DNA of 64,000 bases from Clostridium beijerinckii (GCF_018223745.1 NZ_CP073653.1:3558001-3622000), one strand, 5' to 3'; counted from the first letter of the stretch, positions 45,111 through 53,886 are shown. Numbers and translations are program-made. Notes: generated by a model from the sequence alone, not told the origin.

Positions 45111-46520
45111 TTATTTGCATTTTTTAATACGACGGTGTACATAAAGTTTTCCATTATTGCCTATGGTCGTAATTTCTAGATTTAATTCCCCTTTTAATCC
45201 ACTATTATCTATTATCTCTACTGTTGTATTTCCTTCCTTCAATGGATTAATTTCTATTTGCTTTTTATCTGGTTCATTAATAATTCCAACAATATTTTCA
45301 TCATATCCGCTAACTTTAGCAATAGTTCCGTCTGTAAAAACTTTTGATGCAATAAATTTATCTCCTTCTTTAGATTCAGTATGTATTGAAAGACATTCAT
45401 CCATCTTTTCTAATTTTATATTGCCTTGTTTTCCATTCACATCAGTTATTTTAATATCTTCTTGTCTATTTCCAACATTTGCTTTAATATCTTCGCCTTC
45501 AGTTTCATCATAATCTGTTCTTATTATTTCTACACAGCTATAGTCAGGAAGATTATTTGCTATTGCTATGTCACCATCAAGAATATCTACTGAACTAACC
45601 CCATCCTCCATTTTTAATTCGCTATATGTAATATAAAAATGTTCCCTTTTATCTATTGGTTCAGGTTTTGTATTTGCATATATTACACCTGCTATTGCAA
45701 CTGTTGCACTAACCCCTGCTATAGCTGATTTAATTCCAAAAACTTTTTTAGTCACTTTTGCTGTCCCACTGATTTTGCTTGATAAACTTGCATTAGAAAT
45801 TTGATGTACAGTTCCAATTACAGAACTTCCACTTATACCATTAACTATATCTTTCAGTAGTATATTAGCTTTATCTAAAGAAATTTGTTCAATTCCTAGC
45901 TGATTTTGGAGAAGTAATAATAATACTGGTACTCCTGTTCCATATAATTTAGTCCCTTTTTTCTCCCAGGTATCTACTTCTGCTTTAATCTTCTTTCGTG
46001 CATAATTTAATCTGCTTTTAACTGTTCCTTCTGAACATTCCATATCTTCTGCTACTTCTGATAATGATAATTCATCAAAATAGTATAAATACACTGCTGT
46101 TTTTTGTTCTATGGGCAAATTATCAATTATATCTTTTATTATTTTTTGCTTTTCTTTGCTATCTAAAATTTCTTGCGGTAAGAATTCTTCATCTTCCTCA
46201 AATTGAGTTTCAAACAAGTCTTTTCCTTCTTCTGACAATAAAATTTCTTTCTTATTCTTTTCAAAGTATCTGTTCGCTTTATTAATTGCTATCCTATTTA
46301 TCCAACTTTTAATAGCATATGGATCTTTTATAGTTCCTATTTTGCTATTTACAGTCAAGTATGTTTCCTGCATTAAATCAAAACTTGTATGTTCATTTTT
46401 GGTGTAACTGTAAAGTAAGTTATATACTTGTTTATTAGTTTCATTATAAATAATTTCAAATGCACTAATATCCCCTTCCCTAAGTTTTTCAGCATAATGT
46501 GCCAATTCATTATTGTTCAT
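45111..46520 (-). CDS. ECF sigma factor fused to a membrane and extracytoplasmic domain
   Basis: A 469-aa protein. Residues 1-175 form an ECF sigma factor: region 2 (FDLMQETYLTVNSKI, IKSWINRIAINKANRYFEK) and region 4 (LPIEQKTAVYLYYFDELSLS, EVAEDMECSEGTVKSRLNYA). A linker with a hydrophobic helix SAIAGVSATVAIAGVIYAN (about 265-285) follows, then about 180 residues of beta-rich extracellular domain. Such fusions let a sigma factor be held and released at the membrane without a separate anti-sigma factor. No anti-sigma gene is adjacent. It heads the surface-protein cluster and plausibly controls it. GGGGGAAA precedes the ATG. Confidence 0.8.
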   Translation of the reverse strand: MNNNELAHYAEKLREGDISAFEIIYNETNKQVYNLLYSYTKNEHTSFDLMQETYLTVNSKIGTIKDPYAIKSWINRIAINKANRYFEKNKKEILLSEEGKDLFETQFEEDEEFLPQEILDSKEKQKIIKDIIDNLPIEQKTAVYLYYFDELSLSEVAEDMECSEGTVKSRLNYARKKIKAEVDTWEKKGTKLYGTGVPVLLLLLQNQLGIEQISLDKANILLKDIVNGISGSSVIGTVHQISNASLSSKISGTAKVTKKVFGIKSAIAGVSATVAIAGVIYANTKPEPIDKREHFYITYSELKMEDGVSSVDILDGDIAIANNLPDYSCVEIIRTDYDETEGEDIKANVGNRQEDIKITDVNGKQGNIKLEKMDECLSIHTESKEGDKFIASKVFTDGTIAKVSGYDENIVGIINEPDKKQIEINPLKEGNTTVEIIDNSGLKGELNLEITTIGNNGKLYVHRRIKKCK

Positions 46521-47035
46521 AGATATATTTCCCCCACTAATTATGGTATTTTACATAATTTATTACATTTTACTATATATATTTCACTAGTGGTACATAT
46601 TTTATTAATTGATATATATCTTATCTCATTTATTTTTACTTCTCTTTAGCCTGACTAATTATTTTATTGTAGATAATTCTTTTTGACTCATATGATAAGC
46701 TTTCAGAAAATATTAAATTTTGGAGAAATATAGTTATAAGGAAACTCGACTCACATTCGTTCGCTGGATACTCACAGAGTAATCGATCATCATCAAATCA
46801 CAGATTTGGATGCCTGCTTAACTGATTCACACCGAATCATAGATTCGGGTTCTCTATTTAAAGATTGGGAGGGAAATTAAAATTATGAAGTGCTCTCCGA
46901 ATATTAAATATGAGTGTATCATATGTCTAACATTTGGAGGGCACTTCATTAATTTTTAATGTTTATTGCCTTTAAACTTTATTTGTACTATTGATTGTTT
47001 ATACTTATTAATATTATCTATAGAATATCCTACTC
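46521..47035. other. Intergenic region with small hairpins
   Basis: No gene. It holds two tiny perfect hairpins, CAAATC-ACA-GATTTG (46794-46808) and CCGAATC-ATA-GATTCGG (46832-46848), within a stretch of mildly higher GC. A palindromic repeat (46886-46985) follows. The ECF gene's promoter should lie in the first 200 bp. Confidence 0.5.
46886..46985. repeat. Palindromic repeat element, copy 2
   Basis: Matches 41471-41563 over about 95 bp. The inner arms GAAGTGCTCTCCGAAT and ATTTGGAGGGCACTTC keep pairing through two G-T wobbles, although the sequence differs from copy 1. The left outer arm is missing. Confidence 0.6.
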
Positions 47036-47542
47036 CTACAAAAGCAGATCATCTAAAGATTTGCGGGTTTTATCATGACGATTTGGAGAAGCTGGCTCTC
47101 CAACTGCATAACCTATTGCCAGAACATTAATTGGTTCAATATTATGAGGCAAATTAAATTCACGTCTGATAACTTCTGGGTCGAAACTACAAATCCAAAC
47201 ACTGTCTAATCCAAGAGAGGTTGCTTCCATCATCATATGATCAGTTGCAATGCTTGTGTCAATATCAACTACACTTTTGTTGTTAAAAGGTATAACTCCA
47301 GCAATATTGTGATCACCGCATGCAACTATAATAAGTGGTGCCCCGTAGATTCGTGCCGCCTTTGAAACTTTTTCTAATCCCTCTTCATCTTTTAATATAA
47401 GTAATTTAACAGGTTGTTTGTTACTTCCAGAAGGTGCAACTCTTGCAGCTTCCAATATTTTTCCCAACTTATCATCTTCAACTTTTTTCCCGTCATACTT
47501 ACGAGCTGAGTATCTTTTTTTTGCTAATTCTAAAAAATCCAT
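47036..47542 (-). CDS. Nitroreductase-family FMN oxidoreductase
   Basis: A 168-aa NAD(P)H-dependent flavoenzyme. FMN-binding motifs are KKRYSARKYDGKKV at the N-terminus, ARVAPSGSNKQPVKLLI, and the C-terminal NVLAIGYAVGEPA. LGLDSVWICSFDPEVIRREF is also typical. It could reduce quinones, nitro compounds or enones. It is downstream of an old-yellow-enzyme gene on the same strand, 122 bp apart. Confidence 0.88.
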   Translation of the reverse strand: MDFLELAKKRYSARKYDGKKVEDDKLGKILEAARVAPSGSNKQPVKLLILKDEEGLEKVSKAARIYGAPLIIVACGDHNIAGVIPFNNKSVVDIDTSIATDHMMMEATSLGLDSVWICSFDPEVIRREFNLPHNIEPINVLAIGYAVGEPASPNRHDKTRKSLDDLLL

Positions 47543-47664
47543 TTTTCATCTCTTCTTAAATTTTAGTTTTACTTAATTATTTACTCTAATGTATTTACAA
47601 ATACAGATATTGTAACAATTGAATCATAAACATTTATTTATCTTTAACAAATGTTTATTATAAA

Positions 47665-48660
47665 TCAATCTTTGTTAAAAATGCATGATGTTCCATTTGG
47701 TTGCATACATTTTGAACATGATATACATTTTGGTACTTCATTTAAATCCTTCATCCAAAGATTTACTAAATCCGGTTGGCGAATTAATGGTCTTGATAAA
47801 GCAAAATATTCTACCCCTGTTGAATTTAGTATCTGCGCCATAGTGTCAGGTGTTCTGTTTTTGCACACCAAAATTATCGGGATATTATTATTTAATGCAG
47901 AAATTTTAGCTGCATAATCCCTGTATATAGATTCCTTATAATCTGAAGCTTCACCCTCACCACTTATTTCTATCCCATCGATTCCAGAATCAGAAAGTTG
48001 ACTACAGATATATTGGCAACTCTCAAAAGCTTTTTCGCTATCAATTTCATCGAAACTATTAACTTTTAAAAACACAACGAAATCTTTACTTGTTCTACTT
48101 CTTATGGCATTATATATTTCAATAATTATCCTTGCATTATTTTCAAGAGTTCCTCCATATTGATCGGTTCTCATATTTGTTCTACTACTTAAAAATTGGC
48201 TCAGAAGGAATCCATGTGCAGCGTGAATCTCTACTCCGTCGAAACCAGCTTTCTCAGCTCTAGCTGCTGCATCTCCAAAGGCAGAAATGATTGCTTCTAT
48301 ATCTTCCAAAGAAACATCATCTGTTTTTAGATTTTGACCGTTTTTAGTAGCATAGTTCACCTGAAGCAATACTTTACTTTCATGGCCATGAATTGTATCT
48401 GTAAGCTTTTGGTATTCCTCTATAAAATTATCGTTGTAGAAACCAATTTGTCCAGGCATGGATTTAGAATCTGCTGTAATATAAGCACCACTTGTAATAA
48501 TTAAACCAACACCTCCCTTAGCAAGATTTTCATACAGTTCATACAGCCTATCATTTAAGTGACCATCCTCTTCTGCCATAATTTCTTGTGTCGCTGAACG
48601 AATAAAGCGATTTTTAATTTCCATCCTATTAATAACTGTTTTATCAAATAATGTTCTCAT
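47665..48660 (-). CDS. NADH:flavin oxidoreductase, old yellow enzyme type
   Basis: A 331-aa FMN-dependent enoate/ene reductase-type barrel. Visible features are the N-terminal MEIKNRFIRSATQE, the active-site AGFDGVEIHAAHGFLLSQFL (His pair), SSRTNMRTDQYGGTLENNAR, FALSRPLIRQPDL and a C-terminal CISCSKCMQPNGTSC Cys cluster that may hold a metal or be vestigial of the 2,4-dienoyl-CoA reductase iron-sulfur site. AGGAAGG precedes the ATG. It is flanked by a nitroreductase and an Rrf2 regulator. Confidence 0.88.
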   Translation of the reverse strand: MRTLFDKTVINRMEIKNRFIRSATQEIMAEEDGHLNDRLYELYENLAKGGVGLIITSGAYITADSKSMPGQIGFYNDNFIEEYQKLTDTIHGHESKVLLQVNYATKNGQNLKTDDVSLEDIEAIISAFGDAAARAEKAGFDGVEIHAAHGFLLSQFLSSRTNMRTDQYGGTLENNARIIIEIYNAIRSRTSKDFVVFLKVNSFDEIDSEKAFESCQYICSQLSDSGIDGIEISGEGEASDYKESIYRDYAAKISALNNNIPIILVCKNRTPDTMAQILNSTGVEYFALSRPLIRQPDLVNLWMKDLNEVPKCISCSKCMQPNGTSCIFNKD

Positions 48661-48822
48661 GTTAGTTTTCCTTCCTCTTACATTTATTTTTTCTTTTATT
48701 TCACTATGCTGATTTACTATCTAAATAATTTTAGATATAGCAATCCGATAAATTTCTACTTGCTTGCTACACATGAATTTCATTTATTTATGCTTGAATA
48801 TCTTACATTAACACAATCGCCA

Positions 48823-48849
48823 TTGTAACTGTAACAATTCCAGTTACAA
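48823..48849. promoter_or_regulatory. Second TTGTAAC/GTTACAA dyad
   Basis: Arms TTGTAAC (48823-48829) and GTTACAA (48843-48849) with a 13-bp spacer, identical in arms to the dyad upstream of the Rrf2 gene. It lies between the Rrf2 gene and the ene-reductase gene, where it could control the latter. Confidence 0.45.
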
Positions 48850-48856
48850 CAGTTCT

Positions 48857-48890
48857 AAAAAAAATTGAATCTTTCAATTCAACTTTTTTT
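48857..48890 (-). terminator. Terminator of the Rrf2 gene
   Basis: A 14-bp A/T-rich stem with one G-U pair (48857-48870 with 48877-48890) overlapping the last codons, giving eight T on the transcribed strand. Confidence 0.65.
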
Positions 48891-49305
48891 CCAATATACC
48901 TGCAACAATATCTGCCATTGTATAACTTTTTAATACCTCTTCCATCGCCGATTGAGCTTTGGGTAACATTAACATTAATACATCTTGAATATTTGCACCT
49001 ATAATACATTCCTGATTAGTATTTTCATGTATCTGAAAGAGCTTTTCGTCTTCAACTACATCAACTGCTTTATATACATCAAAAAGAGTAATATCTTCAA
49101 CTGGCTTTAGAAGATAGGCACCGCCACCTCCACTATTGACATCAACCAGTTCAGCCTTTTTTAGCATACCAATAATCCGCCTTACAACAACTGGGTTATT
49201 CTGTATGCTACCTGCAATCACTTCAGATGTACAAACATCATTGCTAATTTCTAAGGCAGCAAGAATATGAATTGCTACAGTAAATCTACTGCTAATCTGC
49301 ATCAT
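48874..49305 (-). CDS. Rrf2-family transcriptional regulator
   Basis: A 143-aa winged-helix regulator. QISSRFTVAIHILAALEIS and NNPVVVRRIIGMLKKAELVD form the DNA-binding domain, with the wing SGGGGAYLLKP, followed by a dimer helix. It has a single Cys in the effector region instead of the three of IscR/NsrR, so it probably lacks an iron-sulfur cluster and resembles YwnA-type members. I chose the ATG at 49305, eight bases after AAGGAGG. It likely controls itself and the neighbouring ene-reductase through TTGTAAC dyads. Confidence 0.8.
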   Translation of the reverse strand: MMQISSRFTVAIHILAALEISNDVCTSEVIAGSIQNNPVVVRRIIGMLKKAELVDVNSGGGGAYLLKPVEDITLFDVYKAVDVVEDEKLFQIHENTNQECIIGANIQDVLMLMLPKAQSAMEEVLKSYTMADIVAGILEKKLN

Positions 49306-49318
49306 AAATATTACCTCC

Positions 49319-49339
49319 TTGTAACCATTATAGTTACAA
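49319..49339. promoter_or_regulatory. Rrf2 autoregulatory operator
   Basis: A perfect 7-bp dyad TTGTAAC (49319-49325) and GTTACAA (49333-49339) with a 7-bp spacer, 14 bp upstream of the Rrf2 start and touching its SD. The arms recur at 48823-48849. Confidence 0.6.
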
Positions 49340-49378
49340 CGCATTTACTTGTCAATTATTTTTAATAATTAACATTCC

Positions 49379-49549
49379 CTATTCTAAATTATATTTTAAT
49401 ATAGTATTTTTTAAATCAGCTATAACTCCATTTGAAGCGTTATATCCCTTACCAGTTTTAAAACATAAGCTTCTAACTTCCTGACCTTCATCCTCATCTA
49501 TATAATAATGCTCGCACATTTCTAATTCATATTTATACTCATCCGTTCT
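49379..49549 (-). pseudogene. Unidentified gene remnant
   Basis: An open frame of 56 codons without a start, closed by a stop at 49550. It reads YELEMCEHYYIDEDEGQEVR, then a segment ending ILKYNLE. Codon use looks coding, so it is probably the tail of a lost gene. The rest of 49306-49689 shows no other feature apart from the operator. Confidence 0.3.
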
Positions 49550-49689
49550 TCATTCATTCGATACTATTCTTAATTTATAAAATACGTAAACTTTCTTTCT
49601 GAAAACTCTTTATAGGCATCTCGATAAATTTGAATTTGTCGAACTTTCAAGCTTCGTAAAATTCTTATAATTAAAGAAAAACTTCCATA

Positions 49690-50298
49690 TTACTTTATAT
49701 AAGACATATCGCTAATTCGCTTAATTAATCGTTTCCCGTCAGCGGTTTCTTGCATAAAACTAACTCCACCAGCTAATCCAAATATTTCACTTTTGTTAAG
49801 CATTTCAATATCCATACCTAACCACATTGTATTAAATACACTAAGTAAATCTCCATGAGAAACTATAATTACATTCTCATATTTATTGGTCATTAGCTCA
49901 TTAAAAAATGGTAATAATCTATTCCATTCATCTCTTCTGCTTTCTGCATCAGAAAACATCTTATCATCAATAGATTTTTCTTGTACTTCTATATTATCTC
50001 GCAGCCATTGTACAGACTTTCCAACACATTTTCCAAGGTTTCTTTCTCTCAATTCAGCAACAAAAATTGGTGCAACTCCCAAATGCCTTCCTACAATTTC
50101 TGCTGTGTGCTTAGCTCTTAATAAATCTGAAGAATACAATACATACTTTTTATCTGATAACTGATTTGATAAGTTTTTTCCAATATTATTCGCTTGTTGT
50201 ATTCCCACCTCTGATAAATCCCAATCAGTCCAAGAACCAACCATCCCATTAGTATGATGAATAGATTGTGTATGTTGAATAGTTATTACATTTTTCAT
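49690..50298 (-). CDS. Histidine phosphatase family protein
   Basis: A 202-aa phosphoglycerate-mutase-like phosphatase. The family motif R-H-G appears as QHTQSIHH (Gln in place of Arg), followed by SDLLRAKHTAEIVGRHL, ELRERNLGKCVGKS and VIIVSHGDLLSVF with the second catalytic His. The altered first motif raises doubt about catalysis or indicates a subfamily. AGAGGGGAAA precedes the ATG. It lies downstream of the agr-like locus, 136 bp from the kinase gene. Confidence 0.78.
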   Translation of the reverse strand: MKNVITIQHTQSIHHTNGMVGSWTDWDLSEVGIQQANNIGKNLSNQLSDKKYVLYSSDLLRAKHTAEIVGRHLGVAPIFVAELRERNLGKCVGKSVQWLRDNIEVQEKSIDDKMFSDAESRRDEWNRLLPFFNELMTNKYENVIIVSHGDLLSVFNTMWLGMDIEMLNKSEIFGLAGGVSFMQETADGKRLIKRISDMSYIK

Positions 50299-50433
50299 TT
50301 AATTTCCCCTCTTGTTAATTTTAAATTTATTCTATTTCAATATTTATAAGTATCCTTTAGTTTATTAGCCTCCAAATTACAATTTACCTTTATCCCCACA
50401 GCTCATATCCAATTTAAAGTACTATCTATATTT

Positions 50434-52272
50434 TTAACTCTGTAGAGAGTATATATCTGAAAATTCTATTTGTATTTTTTCTATATTAGTTTTAAATAGA
50501 ATTTTATCTTCTTCTTCTTCATTTTTAATCAATTCTACTGGTAATTCTATTATAAATTCACTACCTTGTCCTTCAACACTTGAAACACTTATTTTCCCAC
50601 CATGCATTTCAACAAAAGATTTAACAAGATATAATCCTATTCCAGTTCCCTCACATTTTCTTGAAAGAGTGTTATCTACTTTACCAAAACGTTCAAATAT
50701 AAAATTAAGTTTGTCCTTTGGAATGCCATCCCCTTCATCCCTTACTTTAACGATAACACTTGTTTGTTTATCTATAAACTCAACATATATATTTCCCTTA
50801 GAATGACTATATTTAAGAGCATTCGATATTAAATTAAGCATTATACGTTCCATCATATCATGGTCAAATCCCATGATCTTTTCCTCAACGTTTGTATCAA
50901 ATATAAGTGTTATATCTTTATCATTGACATAAGATGCCACAGATTGAGTAATCTCTTCAATAATATTTACAATATTACCATTTCTCTTTTTTATCCTAAT
51001 AAATCCAGAATCAGAATTTAGCTTAGTTACATCTAAAAAATTATTTATTATTCTAATCAGTCTTAAACAATTTTGTTTCATTGTTTTAAAGTATAATTTA
51101 CATTTTTCTATGTTTTCCAAATTATAATTGCCAAAATAAATATTTACAGTTTGAACTGCTGAATAAATTACATTAACAGGTGTCTTAAGCTCATGAGACA
51201 TATTAGTAAAAAAGTTCATTATAAGATTGTTAAATTCTCTTGACTCATTAAGTAGCTTTAGATTTTTTTCTATATCTTCTTGTAGCGATTCAACTTTCTT
51301 TTCAGATGTTATATCTCTTAAAAATGTCAAAACTGATGGTTTTCCTTTATAAGTAAAAAAAGATGATGTATTAATCACCGGAATGAATTCACCATCACAA
51401 TTTAATATGCTCTCCTCACTTGTAATCTTTACAAGCTTATTATGGCTAATTCTTGAGTATTTTTTTTTAATATCTTTGCTAACTTCCGATAAATAATGAT
51501 TATAAAAGTTCTCGCCCTTTAAACCTAATAATTTAGTTGCACTTGCATTAGCATATATAACTTCTCCATTTGTATGTACAATAATTGAGTTTAATGAATT
51601 TTCAAATAACATATCATAACAAATTTTATTATTTAATAATAGAGATTCCATCTCTTTTTTTTCATTGCTTAATGTATTAAGAGTTTCATCTTTTTTTTTA
51701 TTATTTTCAGCTTCAATATTAACATAATACCCCAAAATCCACGCAACAAAAATAAATACACCACACATTATTAAATCTTTTTGAAAGTATATATTAACTC
51801 CATTCTCTAAGGGAGCATACAATAAATCTGCTACAAGAATAATACCAGAAGAAAAAAGTGATGTTACTATCCCTCGTTTGGAACCATATTGAATAATTGA
51901 ATATATTATTAATAACAGAAATAAATATTTGCATTCACTTTGATATGCCCTGGATAAATATATAGGTATGGATATAATAAATGTAAAAATAATATTATCT
52001 ATTAACCATGATTTTTTTAATAAACCTACCTTTTGTAATATTGAATACCCAATGGTAATCATTGAACATATTATGAAATTTATGCCAGTAGAAAACGAAG
52101 AAAAAACCATCATATATATATTACATTGAGTATTTTCATGTATATATAAGCTTGACCAATACTTTGGTAAATTCATATGTATTATTATACTACTAAATAC
52201 TATAATTGCTATTTTAATAACCCCTACCATTGTTTCTAAGTGGTCATTATGTCTATTTATATAATTTCCCAT
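50434..52272 (-). CDS. Membrane-bound PAS-domain sensor histidine kinase
   Basis: A 612-aa protein. About six N-terminal helices (residues 15-195) are followed by a short coiled coil, a PAS domain (about 215-330: LFENSLNSIIVHTNGEVIYA, ATKLLGLKGENFY), a HisKA segment with the phosphorylated His in FTNMSHELKTPVNVI, and an HATPase domain with NALKYSHSKGN, DEGDGIPKDKLNFIFERFGK and GTGIGLYLVKSFVEMHGGKI. It follows agrD by 85 bp on the same strand. Classical AgrC kinases are GHKL/HPK10-type without PAS, so this is not a canonical AgrC. No response regulator lies in the window. AAAGGAAT precedes the ATG. Confidence 0.83.
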   Translation of the reverse strand: MGNYINRHNDHLETMVGVIKIAIIVFSSIIIHMNLPKYWSSLYIHENTQCNIYMMVFSSFSTGINFIICSMITIGYSILQKVGLLKKSWLIDNIIFTFIISIPIYLSRAYQSECKYLFLLLIIYSIIQYGSKRGIVTSLFSSGIILVADLLYAPLENGVNIYFQKDLIMCGVFIFVAWILGYYVNIEAENNKKKDETLNTLSNEKKEMESLLLNNKICYDMLFENSLNSIIVHTNGEVIYANASATKLLGLKGENFYNHYLSEVSKDIKKKYSRISHNKLVKITSEESILNCDGEFIPVINTSSFFTYKGKPSVLTFLRDITSEKKVESLQEDIEKNLKLLNESREFNNLIMNFFTNMSHELKTPVNVIYSAVQTVNIYFGNYNLENIEKCKLYFKTMKQNCLRLIRIINNFLDVTKLNSDSGFIRIKKRNGNIVNIIEEITQSVASYVNDKDITLIFDTNVEEKIMGFDHDMMERIMLNLISNALKYSHSKGNIYVEFIDKQTSVIVKVRDEGDGIPKDKLNFIFERFGKVDNTLSRKCEGTGIGLYLVKSFVEMHGGKISVSSVEGQGSEFIIELPVELIKNEEEEDKILFKTNIEKIQIEFSDIYSLQS

Positions 52273-52357
52273 ACGTCCGTATTCCTTTCAATAGATAATT
52301 ATTAAAAGTAAAAATTGTCAATTAAGTTTATAACAATTTTTACTTCTAATATTGATT

Positions 52358-52504
52358 TTAATGATTTTTAACATCTCTTAAACATTTTGGTTCTTCAGGT
52401 TGATATAATCCCCAATTACATGCTGAAGCCGAAACTCTAAGCGCCATTCTCGTACAAATATTTAATGTAAGCTTAAGTAAGAAATTTCTTAAAATATTAT
52501 TCAT
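52358..52504 (-). CDS. agrD: AgrD-like cyclic autoinducer peptide precursor
   Basis: A 48-aa precursor. It has an amphipathic N-terminal leader (MNNILRNFLLKLTLNICTRM), a central AIP region VSASACNWGLYQ, and an acidic charged tail PEEPKCLRDVKNH. The S-A-C-x-W-G-x-Y-Q-P-x-E-P arrangement is the clostridial AgrD pattern. The thiolactone Cys is probably residue 29, with the ring closing at residue 33 or 34; ring size is inferred. AGAGGAGAT lies eight bases upstream of the ATG. It sits in the agr-like operon between the sensor-only gene and the kinase gene. Confidence 0.82.
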   Translation of the reverse strand: MNNILRNFLLKLTLNICTRMALRVSASACNWGLYQPEEPKCLRDVKNH

Positions 52505-52536
52505 TATTTGCATCTCCTCTACATTCTATATCTATA

Positions 52537-53004
52537 TTAAAGAAAAATTGGACTGGCTTTTTTATTTTTTAGTACAAATTTTAAAATTATAACTGATATT
52601 ATAAATATAATTAAACTTGGAATGCCATATAGACATCTTGTTATTGGCTGTAAGACAGAAATATCTGTATTTGTATTTAAATTACTTAGTAATAACATAC
52701 TAATAGTTTCACTTAATGAAAGCATAAAATATAATAAAAAAGCTCCTTGCATACTTTTTATTAACGGTATATCCATAATAAACATAACAATAATTATAGT
52801 TAGCATTATACAAATATCTGTATGCACTCCATAGTATATAGGCAAAAATCTTATAATAAAACACGATATAGCTAATATTAAACTTAAAAGTATGTATCTA
52901 AACATATTAATAGTTTTTCTAGAAAATATGTGTATCCCCCACATCAAAATAAGTGATTCTGGAATAAGTCTAAAAAAGAAATCTACGCAAGTAAGTCTAA
53001 ACAT
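52537..53004 (-). CDS. Sensor-only AgrC-like membrane protein
   Basis: A 155-aa protein with five helices and no kinase domain. FFFRLIPESLILMWGIHIFS and FIIRFLPIYYGVHTDICIM match the N-terminal peptide-sensing membrane domain of clostridial AgrC-type GHKL kinases. It ends after the last helix (LIIFIISVIILKFVLKNKK). It might bind the peptide and partner with the separate PAS kinase, or titrate the signal. GAGAGGA precedes the ATG. It lies between agrB and agrD, 32 bp from agrD. Confidence 0.6.
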   Translation of the reverse strand: MFRLTCVDFFFRLIPESLILMWGIHIFSRKTINMFRYILLSLILAISCFIIRFLPIYYGVHTDICIMLTIIIVMFIMDIPLIKSMQGAFLLYFMLSLSETISMLLLSNLNTNTDISVLQPITRCLYGIPSLIIFIISVIILKFVLKNKKASPIFL

Positions 53005-53143
53005 TACATTCCTCTCTTTTCTTTAATATTTTATATATTTAAAAGTTAAAGTATTTTCTATATTAATCACTATTTTAAATTATTTGTACATTTTCTCCTT
53101 TTTGCATTGTCATCTTCCACATGCTTATTTTCATGTATATTTT

Positions 53144-53175
53144 AACAATCATATTTCTGCTATAAAATGATTGTT
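53144..53175 (-). other. Stem-loop downstream of agrB
   Basis: AACAATCAT (53144-53152) pairs with ATGATTGTT (53167-53175), 14-nt loop, 22 bp past the agrB stop. It may attenuate transcription into the downstream genes. Confidence 0.4.
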
Positions 53176-53196
53176 TTATTTATCCTATCTTTAAAG

Positions 53197-53880
53197 TTAC
53201 TTTGCCTTTGGTGTCAAGGTTGTTCCCATTCCCTCAATTATGTATTTTAAGCAAAAGTCAACTTTGTTTAAAAAGTTTATTCCATTCTTAGTAAGAGTAA
53301 TAGTCTGCCATAAGACTCCAACTCCAATACTTTCTATTAATTTTATGTAATACAATTCTGAAAACTTTTCGTTGAGTATGAATAAAATTATTATTATGAA
53401 TAAAAAAATAAATATAGTAAAAATAGATTTCCTCTTAAATTGTCTTCTAGTTTCAATATTTTTAATAGGCTTCTTAATACTATCTACAGGTGCATTTCTA
53501 AAAACTGTTATAAATGCAAATATTATAATAGCACCGCTTATTACTGCTACAGTAATACTATTTATGGTGTAAAATATATTATTAATTAAAATTCCAGCTA
53601 ATGCTGCTGAAAATGTTCCTATTATAACACAGCGACTTGGCGAGGATGCATGTACACCCCCTGAATATTTTCTAAGAATACTGGCAGTAATAGAAAATAT
53701 TAAAGCTTCATAAAACACTCCAAAAAGCAACCCCGCAATTATGACCCATAAGATAGCAAATAGCATTTGAAACAAATTTATTGCTCCATATACGATTATC
53801 TGCTCTTGTTCTTCATTAACATTCAAAAATAATTTTGCATTACTACCGATTTTAGTTGCTATTTTTTCAGTTAGAGACAT
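53197..53880 (-). CDS. agrB: AgrB-family peptide-processing membrane protease
   Basis: A 227-aa integral membrane Cys endopeptidase that cleaves AgrD and forms the thiolactone. The catalytic region RKYSGGVHASSPSRCVIIGT contains the conserved His and Cys (about residues 70-80). Five to six helices follow. The C-terminal tail (WQTITLTKNGINFLNKVDFC and beyond) is longer than in S. aureus AgrB. AAAGGGATGATC precedes the ATG. It is the first main gene of the operon. Confidence 0.88.
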   Translation of the reverse strand: MSLTEKIATKIGSNAKLFLNVNEEQEQIIVYGAINLFQMLFAILWVIIAGLLFGVFYEALIFSITASILRKYSGGVHASSPSRCVIIGTFSAALAGILINNIFYTINSITVAVISGAIIIFAFITVFRNAPVDSIKKPIKNIETRRQFKRKSIFTIFIFLFIIIILFILNEKFSELYYIKLIESIGVGVLWQTITLTKNGINFLNKVDFCLKYIIEGMGTTLTPKAK

Positions 53881-53886
53881 TTTCGA

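Noticed and set aside
46741..46870. Possible tRNA or T-box because of several small hairpins
   Set aside because: The hairpins have 3-nt loops and do not form a cloverleaf or carry T-box conserved elements. They look like local palindromes.
48803..49009. 68-codon minus-strand ORF
   Set aside because: Out-of-frame shadow of the Rrf2 gene running through its terminator and operator.
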